A DNA stretch of 64,000 bases from an uncultured Bacteroidia bacterium (GCA_902791165.1 CADAVB010000005.1:1-64000); one strand, 5' to 3'; positions 36,664-45,494 are shown, counted from the stretch's first letter. The notes: generated by a model from the sequence alone, not told the origin. Translations and numbers: made by a program.

Positions 36664-37703
36664 TTGGTTTGCTGCCTGTCTCTTTCGTAAATGGCAATCT
36701 CGTCCTTGACAACCTTTTCCAGTTCTTGCTTCGGAAGTATCAACTGGTATTCGGCCACGCCTATCGGTTTTCCCATGTCTTCCAACGCCAGTTCCACATC
36801 CACATGGTCTTTTTCGGCACAAAGGATGATACCGATGGAACGGTTCTCGCCCTCGCCCCGCTCTATCTTGTCGAGAAGGGAAAGATAATAATTCATCTTG
36901 CCAGCGTATTCGGGCTTGAAGGCTCCTATCTTCAAGTCAATGGCCACCAAGCAGCGAAGTCCGCGATGGAAGAAAAGCATATCGACTTTGCTCTCCTTGC
37001 CGTTGTACTCCAAAACATGCTGATTTCCAATGAAAGTAAAGCCTTTGCCAAGTTCCAACAGAAACAGTTTGACCTTTTCGACTAAACGGCGTTCAAGTTC
37101 GAGTTCGGCAATGGGTTTCGTAACCCCGAGAAAGCCAAGGTTGTAATTGTTCCTGAATACCTCGTTGGCATAATTGGCTTGAGGAACGGGAAGCGTTGCC
37201 GAAAAATTGTTGTCGGGGAGTGCTGGCGTTTGGTTTTCGTGCATCTTGAGTTTGATGGCGTTCGTCAGCAAATCACGATCCCATCCTTTTATGACAACTT
37301 CGTTTGCATAATACAGCACTTGCTCGTCTGTCAAGTTAAGTTTCTTGCTAAGCATCAACAAGTTATGCGACCAAGACAAAACTGCTACGGCCTGTAGCAG
37401 TTTTTCATCCCTGCCCATGTAACGGACATAGAATTTTTTCATGTTCCATAATTGTCGAGGGGAGAGACCCATCGAAGGATACCGTTGTTTTAAATCGGCG
37501 GAAAGCAGTTCAACGATGCGGTTGCCATAACCACTATCCTGTTTCTTCTCATAAAGCAGCTTGCCGATTTCCCAATAAGCGGTGTTGGCAATGCAACTCA
37601 CGCTTTTTGCCGCATTTGTGCGGGCTTTGTCAATTACTGCGACAGCCTATCGCAGAATTGAGTTGTATTCGGATTCTTCAATGTGAATGATTTCGGTACT
37701 CAT
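36660..37703 (-). pseudogene. DUF1016/YhcG-type PD-(D/E)xK nuclease gene with an in-frame amber codon
   Basis: From an ATG at 37703 the frame reads MSTEIIHIEESEYNSILR, then TAG at 37649-37647, then continues AVAVIDKARTNAAKSVSCIANTAYWEIGKLLYE, which is the conserved N-terminal helix region of the family. Without the stop the protein would be about 347 residues; a CAG to TAG change (Gln) explains it. After it, translation could only restart at a GTG at 37601 and would lose part of the N-terminal domain. The C-terminal nuclease domain is intact (SKVDMLFFHRGLRCLVAIDLKIG). A -7 box TATCTTTG sits at 37719-37712. It could also be an amber-suppressed gene or a sequencing error. Confidence 0.75.
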
Positions 37704-37736
37704 AACGGCGACAAAGATAGAAAAAGTTTTTGGTTG

Positions 37737-37958
37737 ATGGATAAAACCCCCATCCGCTTTCACCCTAACTACCCTTGAAAGCGATTAAGGAGGCAGGGCT
37801 GTCGCCTCCGATGGGGATTGTTCCGCACTTCCGCTCCCATTGCGGACGCAAGAACTGAAAAAACAGAAGTTCAAGATCAGGAATTAACCGACTTCTGCTT
37901 GTATATGGCCGAATGTCTTAGATGCCGCAATATGAACCCCGAGGCCAAACGTCCGTAA
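37737..37958 (+). pseudogene. Decayed small gene, family not recognised
   Basis: The plus strand gives MDKTPIRFHPNYP then TGA (37776-37778). The adjacent frame continues LKAIKEAGLSPPMGIVPHF and RSHCGRK, and the first frame resumes as TEKTEVQDQELTDFCLYMAE, CLRCRNMNPEAKRP and TAA at 37956. Two compensating single-base changes, near 37775 and 37858, would restore one 74-residue protein. I could not name the family. It lies in the divergent space next to the broken DUF1016 gene. Confidence 0.35.
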
Positions 37959-38088
37959 CGACTTCGACACTGCAAAATTACAACTATTTCATGATTTGGC
38001 AAGCGAAAATATTGGTTTGCAAGGCTTGTAAAAAGCAGCAAAAGAAAATATTGGTTATTTTTGCAAAAGTTTTATTGATAACACAAAT

Positions 38089-38475
38089 ATGACCCACGCA
38101 GAACAACTTATTGAAAAGGTAAAAACTTTATTGAAAGAAAACGATTCGCCTTCACCTGAGAAGTTTGAAAAATACGTCAAACGCTTTCTGGATGATTGTC
38201 CGAATGATGAAATTCTGGAGAACGCCAAAGTCTCATGGGATAATGAAAACAAGGAATTTGATTTTCGATGGGACACACTACATCTCGATTGTAGGTTTTC
38301 TATTGGTTTGGAAATGGTTACTTGGCAAGTTTGGGTTGGCATCAACAATCATAACAAAGATGATGAATGCTATACGCATGGAATTGGAGGTTATGACATT
38401 GAAAACGATGATTTCTTTACGGGATATTTTTATGAGCCGATGGAATCGAATATCATTAAAAGAGGGTATAAATAA
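38089..38475 (+). CDS. Unrecognised 128-residue acidic protein
   Basis: A soluble protein with a helical N-terminal half (EQLIEKVKTLLKENDSPSPEKFEKYVKRFL) and a strand-rich C-terminal half (FDFRWDTLHLDCRFSIGLEM, WQVWVGINNH). No domain is recognised. A -7 box TATTTTTG lies at 38056-38063, 25 bp before the ATG. It is AT-richer than the core genes. The layout resembles small immunity or effector-partner proteins, but I have no motif to back that. Confidence 0.6.
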   Translation: MTHAEQLIEKVKTLLKENDSPSPEKFEKYVKRFLDDCPNDEILENAKVSWDNENKEFDFRWDTLHLDCRFSIGLEMVTWQVWVGINNHNKDDECYTHGIGGYDIENDDFFTGYFYEPMESNIIKRGYK

Positions 38476-38562
38476 GAAAGCGAGACAAATCTATCATTAT
38501 TTCTATTATTCTCTCTATTGGCAAATGAGATTATCGTTTGCAAAACTTGCCACAAATTTTGT

Positions 38563-39129
38563 TTATTGCTTTCGAGTTTCTACACTTGCAAGAATCTCTT
38601 TCAGCGTTGAAAACACCATCGAATTGTTTTCGTCAATTGTAACAAGTGTATTTATAGCCTGATAGATATTCACATCCTCTCGCTTTTGACTAATCCTGAT
38701 TTTCAAGTATTTATGACCATCCCTTTCTTCGTCGAAAATGCTTATTTCGTAAAGAAAATTTGACAACAGAATGTCCACCTCGGAGAGGTCATTATCATTA
38801 TCAAAAGAGTATGAAGCATTTCGTGTTTCATAATGGAATTCTTTTGAGGTATAGGCATATAACGCTTTGACGTTTTCGTAATTCCAATCAAAGAAGGGGA
38901 GTATTATCAGAATCTCTTTTACGGTATCGCCATAGTCTAAATCACAATCGACAAAGGCATAGTATTCAGATAAAGCGCGGTCAAATTCATAATCACCCGT
39001 GTTTCGGTCTTGGACAGCGTTGAGCCACCCATCTTCAATCTCATTGCCGATTCGTATATGGCACACATTTGGGATGCCAAAATCAAAACCAAACAGGACA
39101 GAAAAACCTTTTATAAAACTGTGTTCCAT
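38563..39129 (-). CDS. Unrecognised 188-residue protein
   Basis: An acidic soluble protein without signal peptide. Two regions look folded: FLFGFDFGIPNVCHIRIGNE-like N-terminal strands and a C-terminal helix (QAINTLVTIDENNSMVFSTLKEILASVE). No family recognised. It follows the Mrr-type nuclease gene by 30 bp on the same strand, so it could be the third gene of that unit. Its base composition is AT-rich like the other accessory genes here. Confidence 0.6.
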   Translation of the reverse strand: MEHSFIKGFSVLFGFDFGIPNVCHIRIGNEIEDGWLNAVQDRNTGDYEFDRALSEYYAFVDCDLDYGDTVKEILIILPFFDWNYENVKALYAYTSKEFHYETRNASYSFDNDNDLSEVDILLSNFLYEISIFDEERDGHKYLKIRISQKREDVNIYQAINTLVTIDENNSMVFSTLKEILASVETRKQ

Positions 39130-39159
39130 GATTTATTGTATTGTATTATAATTACTTGA

Positions 39160-40395
39160 TTAGTTTCGTTCCCCGCTCCATCGATGTGCCCTTCTAAATC
39201 CTTTTTGTTCTGCTTCCAAAACTGTGGAAACATAACACTCTCCTTCTTTTGGTTTGGTTATCTTTGTATAATCATACATTTGATCAATGGGAAGGTGATA
39301 AATCTTCGAGCCATTATTAACATTGCATTTGATAATAGGATAAGTTTTTTCAAAGGGAATGTTTTGAACGACAACGCCAAGTGTTTTAGCAACTTCTAAT
39401 GCGTGGTCGTCTAATTTGGTTGTAGACACAAAAATAGGGATAACTCTCTCCCAGTCTAAATTGGCAAATAGTCCTCCAATATACTCATCTTGGATTTTAT
39501 CTTTGTCATAAAAACGCGATGCTCCGAACAATTGGCAAATGTGCTTTTCATAAATAGTTGAGTCCAATCTCCAGTTTTTGCATTGAACAAGAAGTATTTC
39601 TCCACCTTTTCTGCATATCAGGTCAATTCCTCCGTCTTTTAATCCCTTTTCAATGCCTCGGTATTCAACGTCATATCCTTTTTTCTCGTATAAATATCCA
39701 ATGTAACGTTCGTACATTTTTCCAATATGGGATTTTGTGTGGTGCTTTCGTAAGTAATTGTCTAATGCCCTTTGGTTTCTTTCCGTTTCTGAAAGGGACG
39801 AGTATTCTGTGGAAGACAGGAAATACTTAACACGTTCTTCGTCATCTTCTACTAGTTCAAAACCTTCTTTCTCAGAAGTATCTTCGTCTTGAGCCCACAA
39901 TTCAGACAGTTGGTATTCAAGACCTTGTATCCGTTGAAGTAGTTCTTTATTCTCCTTTTTGTATAATCTGATTGTAGCAGCAGTTTCAATTGCAGGTCTA
40001 GGTTTGTCTTCAAAGTATTTTGCCAGTTTTTCATCTAATGCATAACAAGCATTTATATATGCATCTATGATTTTGGGGTCTTTTCCATGTGTTTTTAATT
40101 CTTCAAACCATTCAATAACGTCATCTATGTGCCAATCGATTCTTCGCTCTGTGATATATTGTAGATTTTCTAATTCAGTTGTCGTTTTCTTCCGAAGATT
40201 GTCGATTCTCTGCTCCTCCCTAATCAGTTCTCGTTTCTTTTTCTCAATCGAATCTGTTTCAGAAGAAATCTCTTTTCTTGCTTGACTAAGAAAACTCTCC
40301 AATTCATTGTTAAGGGCACGAACCTCTTTGGCTTTGTTGTTTAATTCAGCCAACGCTTCAGATTTCAGTTTTTGAACTTTTGCTAATATTGACAT
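39160..40395 (-). CDS. Coiled-coil protein with Mrr-type restriction endonuclease domain
   Basis: A 411-residue protein. Residues about 1-80 form a heptad-rich coiled coil (KAKEVRALNNELESFLSQARKE). A helical middle is followed by the nuclease domain at about 230-370: GKMYERYIGYLYEKKGYDVEY, then DGGIDLI with Asp258 and LVQCKNW with Gln271 and Lys273, the GxDhh...QxK pattern of Mrr-like PD-(D/E)xK enzymes that cut foreign or modified DNA. It starts 1 bp after the upstream membrane protein gene, so both form a unit. Membrane-tethered DNA surveillance is a possibility, not shown. Confidence 0.82.
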   Translation of the reverse strand: MSILAKVQKLKSEALAELNNKAKEVRALNNELESFLSQARKEISSETDSIEKKKRELIREEQRIDNLRKKTTTELENLQYITERRIDWHIDDVIEWFEELKTHGKDPKIIDAYINACYALDEKLAKYFEDKPRPAIETAATIRLYKKENKELLQRIQGLEYQLSELWAQDEDTSEKEGFELVEDDEERVKYFLSSTEYSSLSETERNQRALDNYLRKHHTKSHIGKMYERYIGYLYEKKGYDVEYRGIEKGLKDGGIDLICRKGGEILLVQCKNWRLDSTIYEKHICQLFGASRFYDKDKIQDEYIGGLFANLDWERVIPIFVSTTKLDDHALEVAKTLGVVVQNIPFEKTYPIIKCNVNNGSKIYHLPIDQMYDYTKITKPKEGECYVSTVLEAEQKGFRRAHRWSGERN

Positions 40396-40396
40396 C

Positions 40397-40720
40397 CTAT
40401 CTCCTCCTTTTACTTTTCTTTTTATAGGGCAACACATCCCTAATGTACGCCCGCTTGTTTTTGTCACGTTGTATTCTGTCTGGTAGTCCAGAAAGTGAAC
40501 TCAAGGCCTTCTGCTTAATTTGAAAAATGCTCTCTTTATTGGCTTGAATCAAAGATGACAATTCTTCATTCAGCAATTTTGATTGTAGTTCCAACTCCGT
40601 TTTGATATTTGACTTTTCAATGGCTTTGTCTTCAATTCTATTAGTAATCCTATTGACAATAGCATTAATGATGCTGTACAAAATGAAAATTGCAACTAAA
40701 CCCAAGATAATCCATTCCAT
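40397..40720 (-). CDS. Single-span membrane protein with cytoplasmic coiled coil
   Basis: A 107-residue protein: membrane helix at about residues 3-22 (WIILGLVAIFILYSIINAIV), a charged helical segment (IKTELELQSKLLNEELSSLIQ) and a very basic tail (YKKKSKRRR). It probably sits in the inner membrane with the coil inside. The ATG at 40720 is preferred over an upstream TTG. The promoter (-7 box TACTTTTG, 40753-40746 minus) lies at the edge of a 53-bp repeat. It directly precedes the Mrr-type nuclease gene and may anchor that protein through coil-coil contact (inference). Confidence 0.6.
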   Translation of the reverse strand: MEWIILGLVAIFILYSIINAIVNRITNRIEDKAIEKSNIKTELELQSKLLNEELSSLIQANKESIFQIKQKALSSLSGLPDRIQRDKNKRAYIRDVLPYKKKSKRRR

Positions 40721-40751
40721 AGTTGTTGACAATATTTATAGCCTTCAAAAG

Positions 40752-40804
40752 TACAAAATATTTCGATTGGGAAATGGTTTGCAAAACGAAACATTTTGAA
40801 AAAA
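40752..40804. repeat. 53-bp direct repeat, left copy
   Basis: Identical over 53 bp to 41729-41781, with similarity continuing on both sides. The shared part includes CGATTGGGAAATGGTTTGCA. It overlaps the minus-strand -7 box of the 40397-40720 gene. Confidence 0.95.
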
Positions 40805-40847
40805 GTCGCAATTCCGCTGCCCAATAAAGCCGCAAAGCATCCGGCTA

Positions 40848-41687
40848 TTATCCAACCTCCTCCGTTCCTTCAGGAAGCAAATAATCACTGGCCTTTGACG
40901 GAGAAATCGCACTGTGTCCCAGTTGGGTTTCCAGTTGCTTGCGAGCAGCTTTGGCCACGCTGCCGCCATCCTTGGCCACTTGCTTTTGTCCCCGAAAGCC
41001 TTTAGGGTCGCGCTGTTTTGAAAGCTCCGCTGCCGAGGCTTCGGCAAGGATGTTGAGCGCGATTTCAAGGTTGGTCATGTTGTCGCGCAGGCTCTCTTTC
41101 TTTAGTCCTTTGTAGCTTTTGTATTGCTTGGTGGTGAATCCGCTCCATTCGCGTGTGATGATGTCGGTGAGCGATGCGTATTCCAACCCTTCTTGTACCC
41201 CTGTGCGTTTCCATTCATCGGTCAGTTCCTTTCGCACTTCGATGGACTTGATGCGTTGGTTGATCCATGCGTCTGAATAACCCAAACGCTTATAATCCAT
41301 AATGGCCTGGTCAATGTTCAATTCCGGGTCTTGCATTTGGTCCAAACGTTGACTGGCCACCTGTGCCATCCATTGTTTGAAAGGCTCCGCTTTAGGCGAC
41401 GGTATCGACTGGATAATGCGGAAAAGTTGCTCTGTATCAGCGACATCGGTCAACCGTTTCTTCCCATCTTCAGATAGAAGTTTCAACTGGTTACAATTTG
41501 TAACCGTTTCATTTCCTTCCTTGACCAAACGGTGTTTCAACACTTTCCAATAATTCCGAGGATTCGGGCTGTCTGTTAGGACACCACATACATCCACTAT
41601 CGAGAAATACCATTTCTCTTCCTGGTCGTCCCAAACCGTGCGGACTTTCCTTTGTTCAAATAGTTGTAATGCTTCTTTTTTAGTCAT
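40848..41687 (-). CDS. BRO-N domain protein (DinD/antirepressor-like)
   Basis: A 279-residue protein. Residues about 8-110 form a BRO-N DNA-binding-type domain: VRTVWDDQEEKWYFSIVDV, LTDSPNPRNYWKVLKHRL and LTDVADTEQLFRIIQSIPSPKAE. The rest (IDQAIMDYKRLGYSDAWINQRIKS and ITREWSGFTTKQYKSYKGL) matches the C-terminal part of DinD-like DNA-damage-inducible or phage antirepressor proteins. It has its own -7 box TAATTTTG (41730-41723, minus). It lies between two identical 53-bp repeats. The N-terminal domain is clearly related to that of the BRO-N/Fic protein at 61298. Confidence 0.85.
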   Translation of the reverse strand: MTKKEALQLFEQRKVRTVWDDQEEKWYFSIVDVCGVLTDSPNPRNYWKVLKHRLVKEGNETVTNCNQLKLLSEDGKKRLTDVADTEQLFRIIQSIPSPKAEPFKQWMAQVASQRLDQMQDPELNIDQAIMDYKRLGYSDAWINQRIKSIEVRKELTDEWKRTGVQEGLEYASLTDIITREWSGFTTKQYKSYKGLKKESLRDNMTNLEIALNILAEASAAELSKQRDPKGFRGQKQVAKDGGSVAKAARKQLETQLGHSAISPSKASDYLLPEGTEEVG

Positions 41688-41728
41688 ATAGCGAGTTCAT
41701 AAAACCATGTAGGATTGTGGCCTCAAAA

Positions 41729-41781
41729 TTACAAAATATTTCGATTGGGAAATGGTTTGCAAAACGAAACATTTTGAAAAA
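41729..41781. repeat. 53-bp direct repeat, right copy
   Basis: Same sequence as 40752-40804, 977 bp away. On one side it meets the BRO-N gene promoter (minus strand), on the other the mtaB promoter (TAATTTTG, 41786-41793). Confidence 0.95.
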
Positions 41782-41815
41782 ATCGTAATTTTGCGCCATG
41801 AAACAAGAAGTGCGG

Positions 41816-43114
41816 ATGAACAAAGCCAGAATCTCCTTCAAAACCCTCGGTTGCCGCGTCAACCTGTATGAAACCGATGCCTTGGCATCACGGTTCAAGG
41901 CGGCGGGATATGAGATTGCCGATGGCGACAGCGCGGCGGACGTCTTCGTCGTGAACACCTGCACCGTCACCAACACGAGCGACCAGAAATGCCGACAGGC
42001 CATCCACCAAATCAGGAGAAAGCATCCCGAAGCGCTGATTGCCGTCACGGGCTGCATGGTGAACCATCGGAAGGAGGAACTTTTGCAATCGGGCATGGCA
42101 GATTATGTCATTGACAATGAACGCAAAACCGCCCTATTTGACATCATCGACGAGCATTTCCGCAACGGCCAAAGCGACCCCGAAGGCTACGACCGCGACC
42201 TGTTCAGCTACCGCCCCGCCTTCGACACCTTCCACACGCGCAGCCTCGTCAAAATCCACGACGGCTGCAACAACTTCTGCTCCTACTGCATCATCCCGAT
42301 GGTGCGCGGCAGGGCAACGAGCCGTCCCGCCGAAGACATCTATAATAATGTGCGCGAAGTGGTCGGTCACGGCTTCAAAGAAATCGTGCTGACGGGCGTT
42401 AACATGGGGCGCTACCAATTTGAAGGCACTAATTTCGAGCAACTTGTAGAGCAAATTTTGGACATCGACGGCGACTTCCGCGTGCGGGTGTCTTCCATCG
42501 AGCCAGACCAGTTCGGCGACCGTTTTTTGGCTTTGTTCCAACACGAAAAACTCGCGCCGCACATGCACATCTGCCTGCAAAGCGGCTCCGACGACACCCT
42601 GAAACGCATGAACCGACACTACACCGTCGCACAATTCCGCGAGATGTGCCAACGCATCAAAACCTTCCGTCCCGACTTCAACCTCACCACCGACATCATA
42701 GTGGGTTTCCCGGGCGAAACCGAACAGACCTTCAAGGAAAGCTGCGACTTCGCCCGCGAAATCGGCTTCAGCCACATCCACACGTTCAAATATTCGGTGC
42801 GCACGGGAACAAAAGCCGCCACCATGCTCGACCAAGTGCCTGAAAAAGTGAAATCGGAGCGCAGCGAGATGATGCGGCGGATTTCGTTGGAGAACAAGAC
42901 CAAATACTTTGAAATGATGCAAGGCCGCAGCCAACGGATGCTCATCGAACGCATTGACAGCAAGGGCGTTGCGCGAGGCTATGGCGAAAACTACGTCCCA
43001 GTTTTGCTGAAAGACACGACCGCCGAAAAGAACACCTTTATTAATATAAGGCTCGGCGAAATCGTCCACCGCGAAAACGAGGATAAAATGGCATTTCATG
43101 GAGTTTGGAGTTAG
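41816..43114 (+). CDS. mtaB: tRNA t6A37 methylthiotransferase
   Basis: A 432-residue radical-SAM methylthiotransferase that converts t6A to ms2t6A. It has ISFKTLGCRVNLYETDAL, VNTCTVTNTSDQKCRQ, VTGCM, the radical-SAM triad CNNFCSYCIIPMVRGRA, and a C-terminal TRAM-like part. The -7 box TAATTTTG ends at 41793. With this promoter an ATG at 41798 would be leaderless and give six extra residues; the ATG at 41816 gives an 18-base leader and starts closer to the conserved region, so I prefer it. It is a paralog of miaB at 35281. Confidence 0.9.
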   Translation: MNKARISFKTLGCRVNLYETDALASRFKAAGYEIADGDSAADVFVVNTCTVTNTSDQKCRQAIHQIRRKHPEALIAVTGCMVNHRKEELLQSGMADYVIDNERKTALFDIIDEHFRNGQSDPEGYDRDLFSYRPAFDTFHTRSLVKIHDGCNNFCSYCIIPMVRGRATSRPAEDIYNNVREVVGHGFKEIVLTGVNMGRYQFEGTNFEQLVEQILDIDGDFRVRVSSIEPDQFGDRFLALFQHEKLAPHMHICLQSGSDDTLKRMNRHYTVAQFREMCQRIKTFRPDFNLTTDIIVGFPGETEQTFKESCDFAREIGFSHIHTFKYSVRTGTKAATMLDQVPEKVKSERSEMMRRISLENKTKYFEMMQGRSQRMLIERIDSKGVARGYGENYVPVLLKDTTAEKNTFINIRLGEIVHRENEDKMAFHGVWS

Positions 43115-43274
43115 GAGTTTTTAAAGTACAATCTATTGAATATCAGCATCTTGTTTTATATAAAGAAAAAATTTCAAGTTTTTGGGGTTCAATTCGAAGA
43201 AAAGTTGTAATTTTGCAGCCCGAAATCGTTTGATACGACGTATTTAATCAAGAGAAACAATTAGGAAAACAGAT

Positions 43275-43529
43275 ATGGCAAACCACAAAGATGCATTAAA
43301 GAGAATTCGTCAGAGCGAAAAAAGACGTCTTCACAATCGTTACTACGCCAAGAACATGCGTAACGAAGTCAGAAAATTCAGAGCTTTAACCAACAAGAGC
43401 GAAGCTGAAGGACAATTGTCGAAGCTCTATTCGATTATTGACAGAGTGGCCCGTCGTGGCATCATCCACAAGAACAAGGCTGCCAACTTGAAGTCGAAAT
43501 TGACGAGATTTACCGCCAAGTTGGCTTAA
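43275..43529 (+). CDS. rpsT: 30S ribosomal protein S20
   Basis: An 84-residue, strongly basic helical-bundle protein that binds 16S rRNA (opening ANHKDALKRIRQSEKRRLHN, ending NLKSKLTRFTAKLA). Length and composition are normal. A -7 box TAATTTTG at 43209-43216 stands about 60 bp before the start, giving a leader of moderate length. It is monocistronic. Confidence 0.97.
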   Translation: MANHKDALKRIRQSEKRRLHNRYYAKNMRNEVRKFRALTNKSEAEGQLSKLYSIIDRVARRGIIHKNKAANLKSKLTRFTAKLA

Positions 43530-43617
43530 TAAAAATGTCTTTCTCATAATGTTGGGCATCTTCTACACAGCGGAAGATGCTTTTTTTGGTTACGCATAGT
43601 CAGAAGAAAACATTCTC

Positions 43618-44337
43618 ATGGTGGGCAAAAGCACAGACAGAACGGACGAAAGGAAAAGCATCAAAGAGTGGGCTAGCGACGACCGCCCACGCGAGAAGAT
43701 GATGCACAAGGGCAAGTCGGCACTGAGCAACGCCGAACTCATCGCCATCCTCATCGGTTCGGGCAACGCCACACAATCGGCGGTAGCACTTTCGCGTTCC
43801 ATCCTCGACAGCGTCGGCAACAACCTCATTGAGCTTTCCAACCTCACCCTCGGCGACCTGATGAAGCACAAAGGCATCGGCGAGGCCAAGGCTGTTTCCA
43901 TCATGGCCGCTTTGGAATTGGGCAAGCGCCGACGTGTCGCCGAAGCCAGCGCCGACGACATCATAAAAGACTCGGCCACTGCCTACGAGCATTTTTTGTT
44001 CCTTATCGACAACCCGGGGCAAGAGCATTTCTTCGTCATGTACCTCAACCAAAATAACAAATTGCTCAAAACTGAATGTATTAGCAAAGGCGGTCTGACC
44101 CAAGTCGTGGCCGACCCGAAAGTCATCTTCAAAAGCGCCCTCGACATCGGTGCCACCAACCTTATCGTTTGCCACAACCACCCCTCCGGAAACCCGACTC
44201 CCAGCGAGACCGACCGACTGCTCACCAAAAAACTGGTCGCCGCCGGCAAGTTGCTCGACATTCAGGTAACCGACCATATCATCATCGGAAAAGAACAATA
44301 CTACAGCTTCTTGGAACGAGGTCAAATGATTTTCTAA
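43618..44337 (+). CDS. radC: RadC/JAB-domain DNA repair-associated protein
   Basis: A 239-residue protein. An N-terminal helix-hairpin-helix-like part (LSNAELIAILIGSG; GDLMKHKGIGEAKAVSIMAALELG) precedes the JAB/MPN metal-binding domain with LIVCHNHPSGNPTPSETDRLL, which holds the zinc ligands. Despite its name the family's role in repair is not proven. It is followed by wecB after 14 bp on the same strand. Confidence 0.93.
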   Translation: MVGKSTDRTDERKSIKEWASDDRPREKMMHKGKSALSNAELIAILIGSGNATQSAVALSRSILDSVGNNLIELSNLTLGDLMKHKGIGEAKAVSIMAALELGKRRRVAEASADDIIKDSATAYEHFLFLIDNPGQEHFFVMYLNQNNKLLKTECISKGGLTQVVADPKVIFKSALDIGATNLIVCHNHPSGNPTPSETDRLLTKKLVAAGKLLDIQVTDHIIIGKEQYYSFLERGQMIF

Positions 44338-44351
44338 CAACTAAACAGCCC

Positions 44352-45494
44352 ATGAAACTCGTCACCATCATCGGGGCCCGACCCCAAATCATCAAGGCCG
44401 CCGCACTGAGTCGCGCCATCAAGAATCATTATTTCAACGAGATACAGGAAATTATCGTCCATACGGGACAGCATTACGACGAAAACATGTCGCAAGTCTT
44501 CTTCGATGAGCTTCAGATTCCGCGTCCCGACTACAACCTCCATGTCGGCTCGGCCTCGCACGGCATACAGACCGCCCGCATGACTGAGGGCATCGAGGAC
44601 ATATTAATAAAGGAGCAGCCCGACTTTATCGTGCTCTACGGCGACACCAACTCGACCCTTTCCGGAGCCGTGGCCGCAGCCAAAATCCACGTGCCCATCG
44701 TTCACATCGAGGCAGGACTGCGCTCGTTCAACAAAGCCATGCCCGAGGAAATTAACCGCATCGTGTGCGACCACTGCTCCACCCTGCTTTTTACGCCCAC
44801 AAATGCCGGCTTGGTGAACCTCAAGCGCGAAGGCTTTCCCATGGACAACGACGCCCCTTACACCATCGACAACCCAAAAGTTTGGCATTGTGGCGACATC
44901 ATGTACGACAACAGCCTGCACTTCGCCGACATTGCCGAAGCCAAGACCGACATCATAGAACGGCTAAACCTCAAAAACAAGCCTTTCGTATTGGCAACCA
45001 TCCATCGCGACAGCAACACCGACCATCCAGAACGCCTCGGAGCCATCTTCTCGGCCTTTATCCAGATGGCAGCCGACCGCCCCATTGTATTACCCCTCCA
45101 TCCTCGTACAGCCAAATTGTTGAAAACCAACCTGCCGCCCGAAATACAAGAACGGTTCGCTGCCACCAGCAACATCATCATCACCCCACCCGTTTCGTTC
45201 CTCGAAATGATTGCCCTTGAGCGCAACGCCATGCTTGTTGCCACCGACTCGGGCGGGGTACAAAAGGAAGCCTATTTCTTCAAGAAGCCCTGCATTATCA
45301 TGCGTCCCGAAACCGAATGGGTGGAAATCGTGGAAACCGGTAATGCCGTTTTGGCCGATGCCGACGAGAACCGCATCATGCAAGCCTGGCAAAGATTTAG
45401 GGCTAATCAACCACACGATTTCCCCGAAATCTTCGGCGACGGCCATGCAGCAGAGTTTATGCTCGAAAAAATTATTTCGTCTAAAGTGTTGTAG
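44352..45494 (+). CDS. wecB: UDP-N-acetylglucosamine 2-epimerase (non-hydrolysing)
   Basis: A 380-residue GT-B-fold epimerase that interconverts UDP-GlcNAc and UDP-ManNAc for surface polysaccharides. Motifs: IIGARPQIIKAAALSRAI, VHTGQHYDENMSQVFF, LYGDTNSTLSGAVAA, HIEAGLRSFNKAMPEEINR, and the donor-binding TDSGGVQKEAYFFKKPCIIMR-type stretch with TEWVEIVETGNAVL. Start at the ATG at 44352, just after radC. Enzymes with the REAxxF-like RPETEW variant are common in Bacteroidota. Confidence 0.93.
   Translation: MKLVTIIGARPQIIKAAALSRAIKNHYFNEIQEIIVHTGQHYDENMSQVFFDELQIPRPDYNLHVGSASHGIQTARMTEGIEDILIKEQPDFIVLYGDTNSTLSGAVAAAKIHVPIVHIEAGLRSFNKAMPEEINRIVCDHCSTLLFTPTNAGLVNLKREGFPMDNDAPYTIDNPKVWHCGDIMYDNSLHFADIAEAKTDIIERLNLKNKPFVLATIHRDSNTDHPERLGAIFSAFIQMAADRPIVLPLHPRTAKLLKTNLPPEIQERFAATSNIIITPPVSFLEMIALERNAMLVATDSGGVQKEAYFFKKPCIIMRPETEWVEIVETGNAVLADADENRIMQAWQRFRANQPHDFPEIFGDGHAAEFMLEKIISSKVL

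Noticed and set aside
35635..36822. Long minus-strand open frame opposite miaB
   Set aside because: MiaB is fully conserved in the plus frame, including both iron-sulfur motifs, and the minus translation has no recognisable features.
37647..37649. Use of TAG as a sense codon in this organism
   Set aside because: Other genes in the window end in TAG where expected (for example the methyltransferase at 24520 and prmC frame at 52335), so general recoding is not supported.
36660..41800. A prophage or integrative element
   Set aside because: A BRO-N protein and nuclease genes are present, but there is no integrase, portal, capsid or terminase, and the only tRNA in the window is 2.5 kb away with no attachment-like duplication. 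Accessory island is the safer description.
44169..44351. An upstream extension of wecB by 61 codons
   Set aside because: It overlaps the end of radC in another frame and has no similarity to the family; the ATG at 44352 begins right at the conserved KLVTIIGARPQ.
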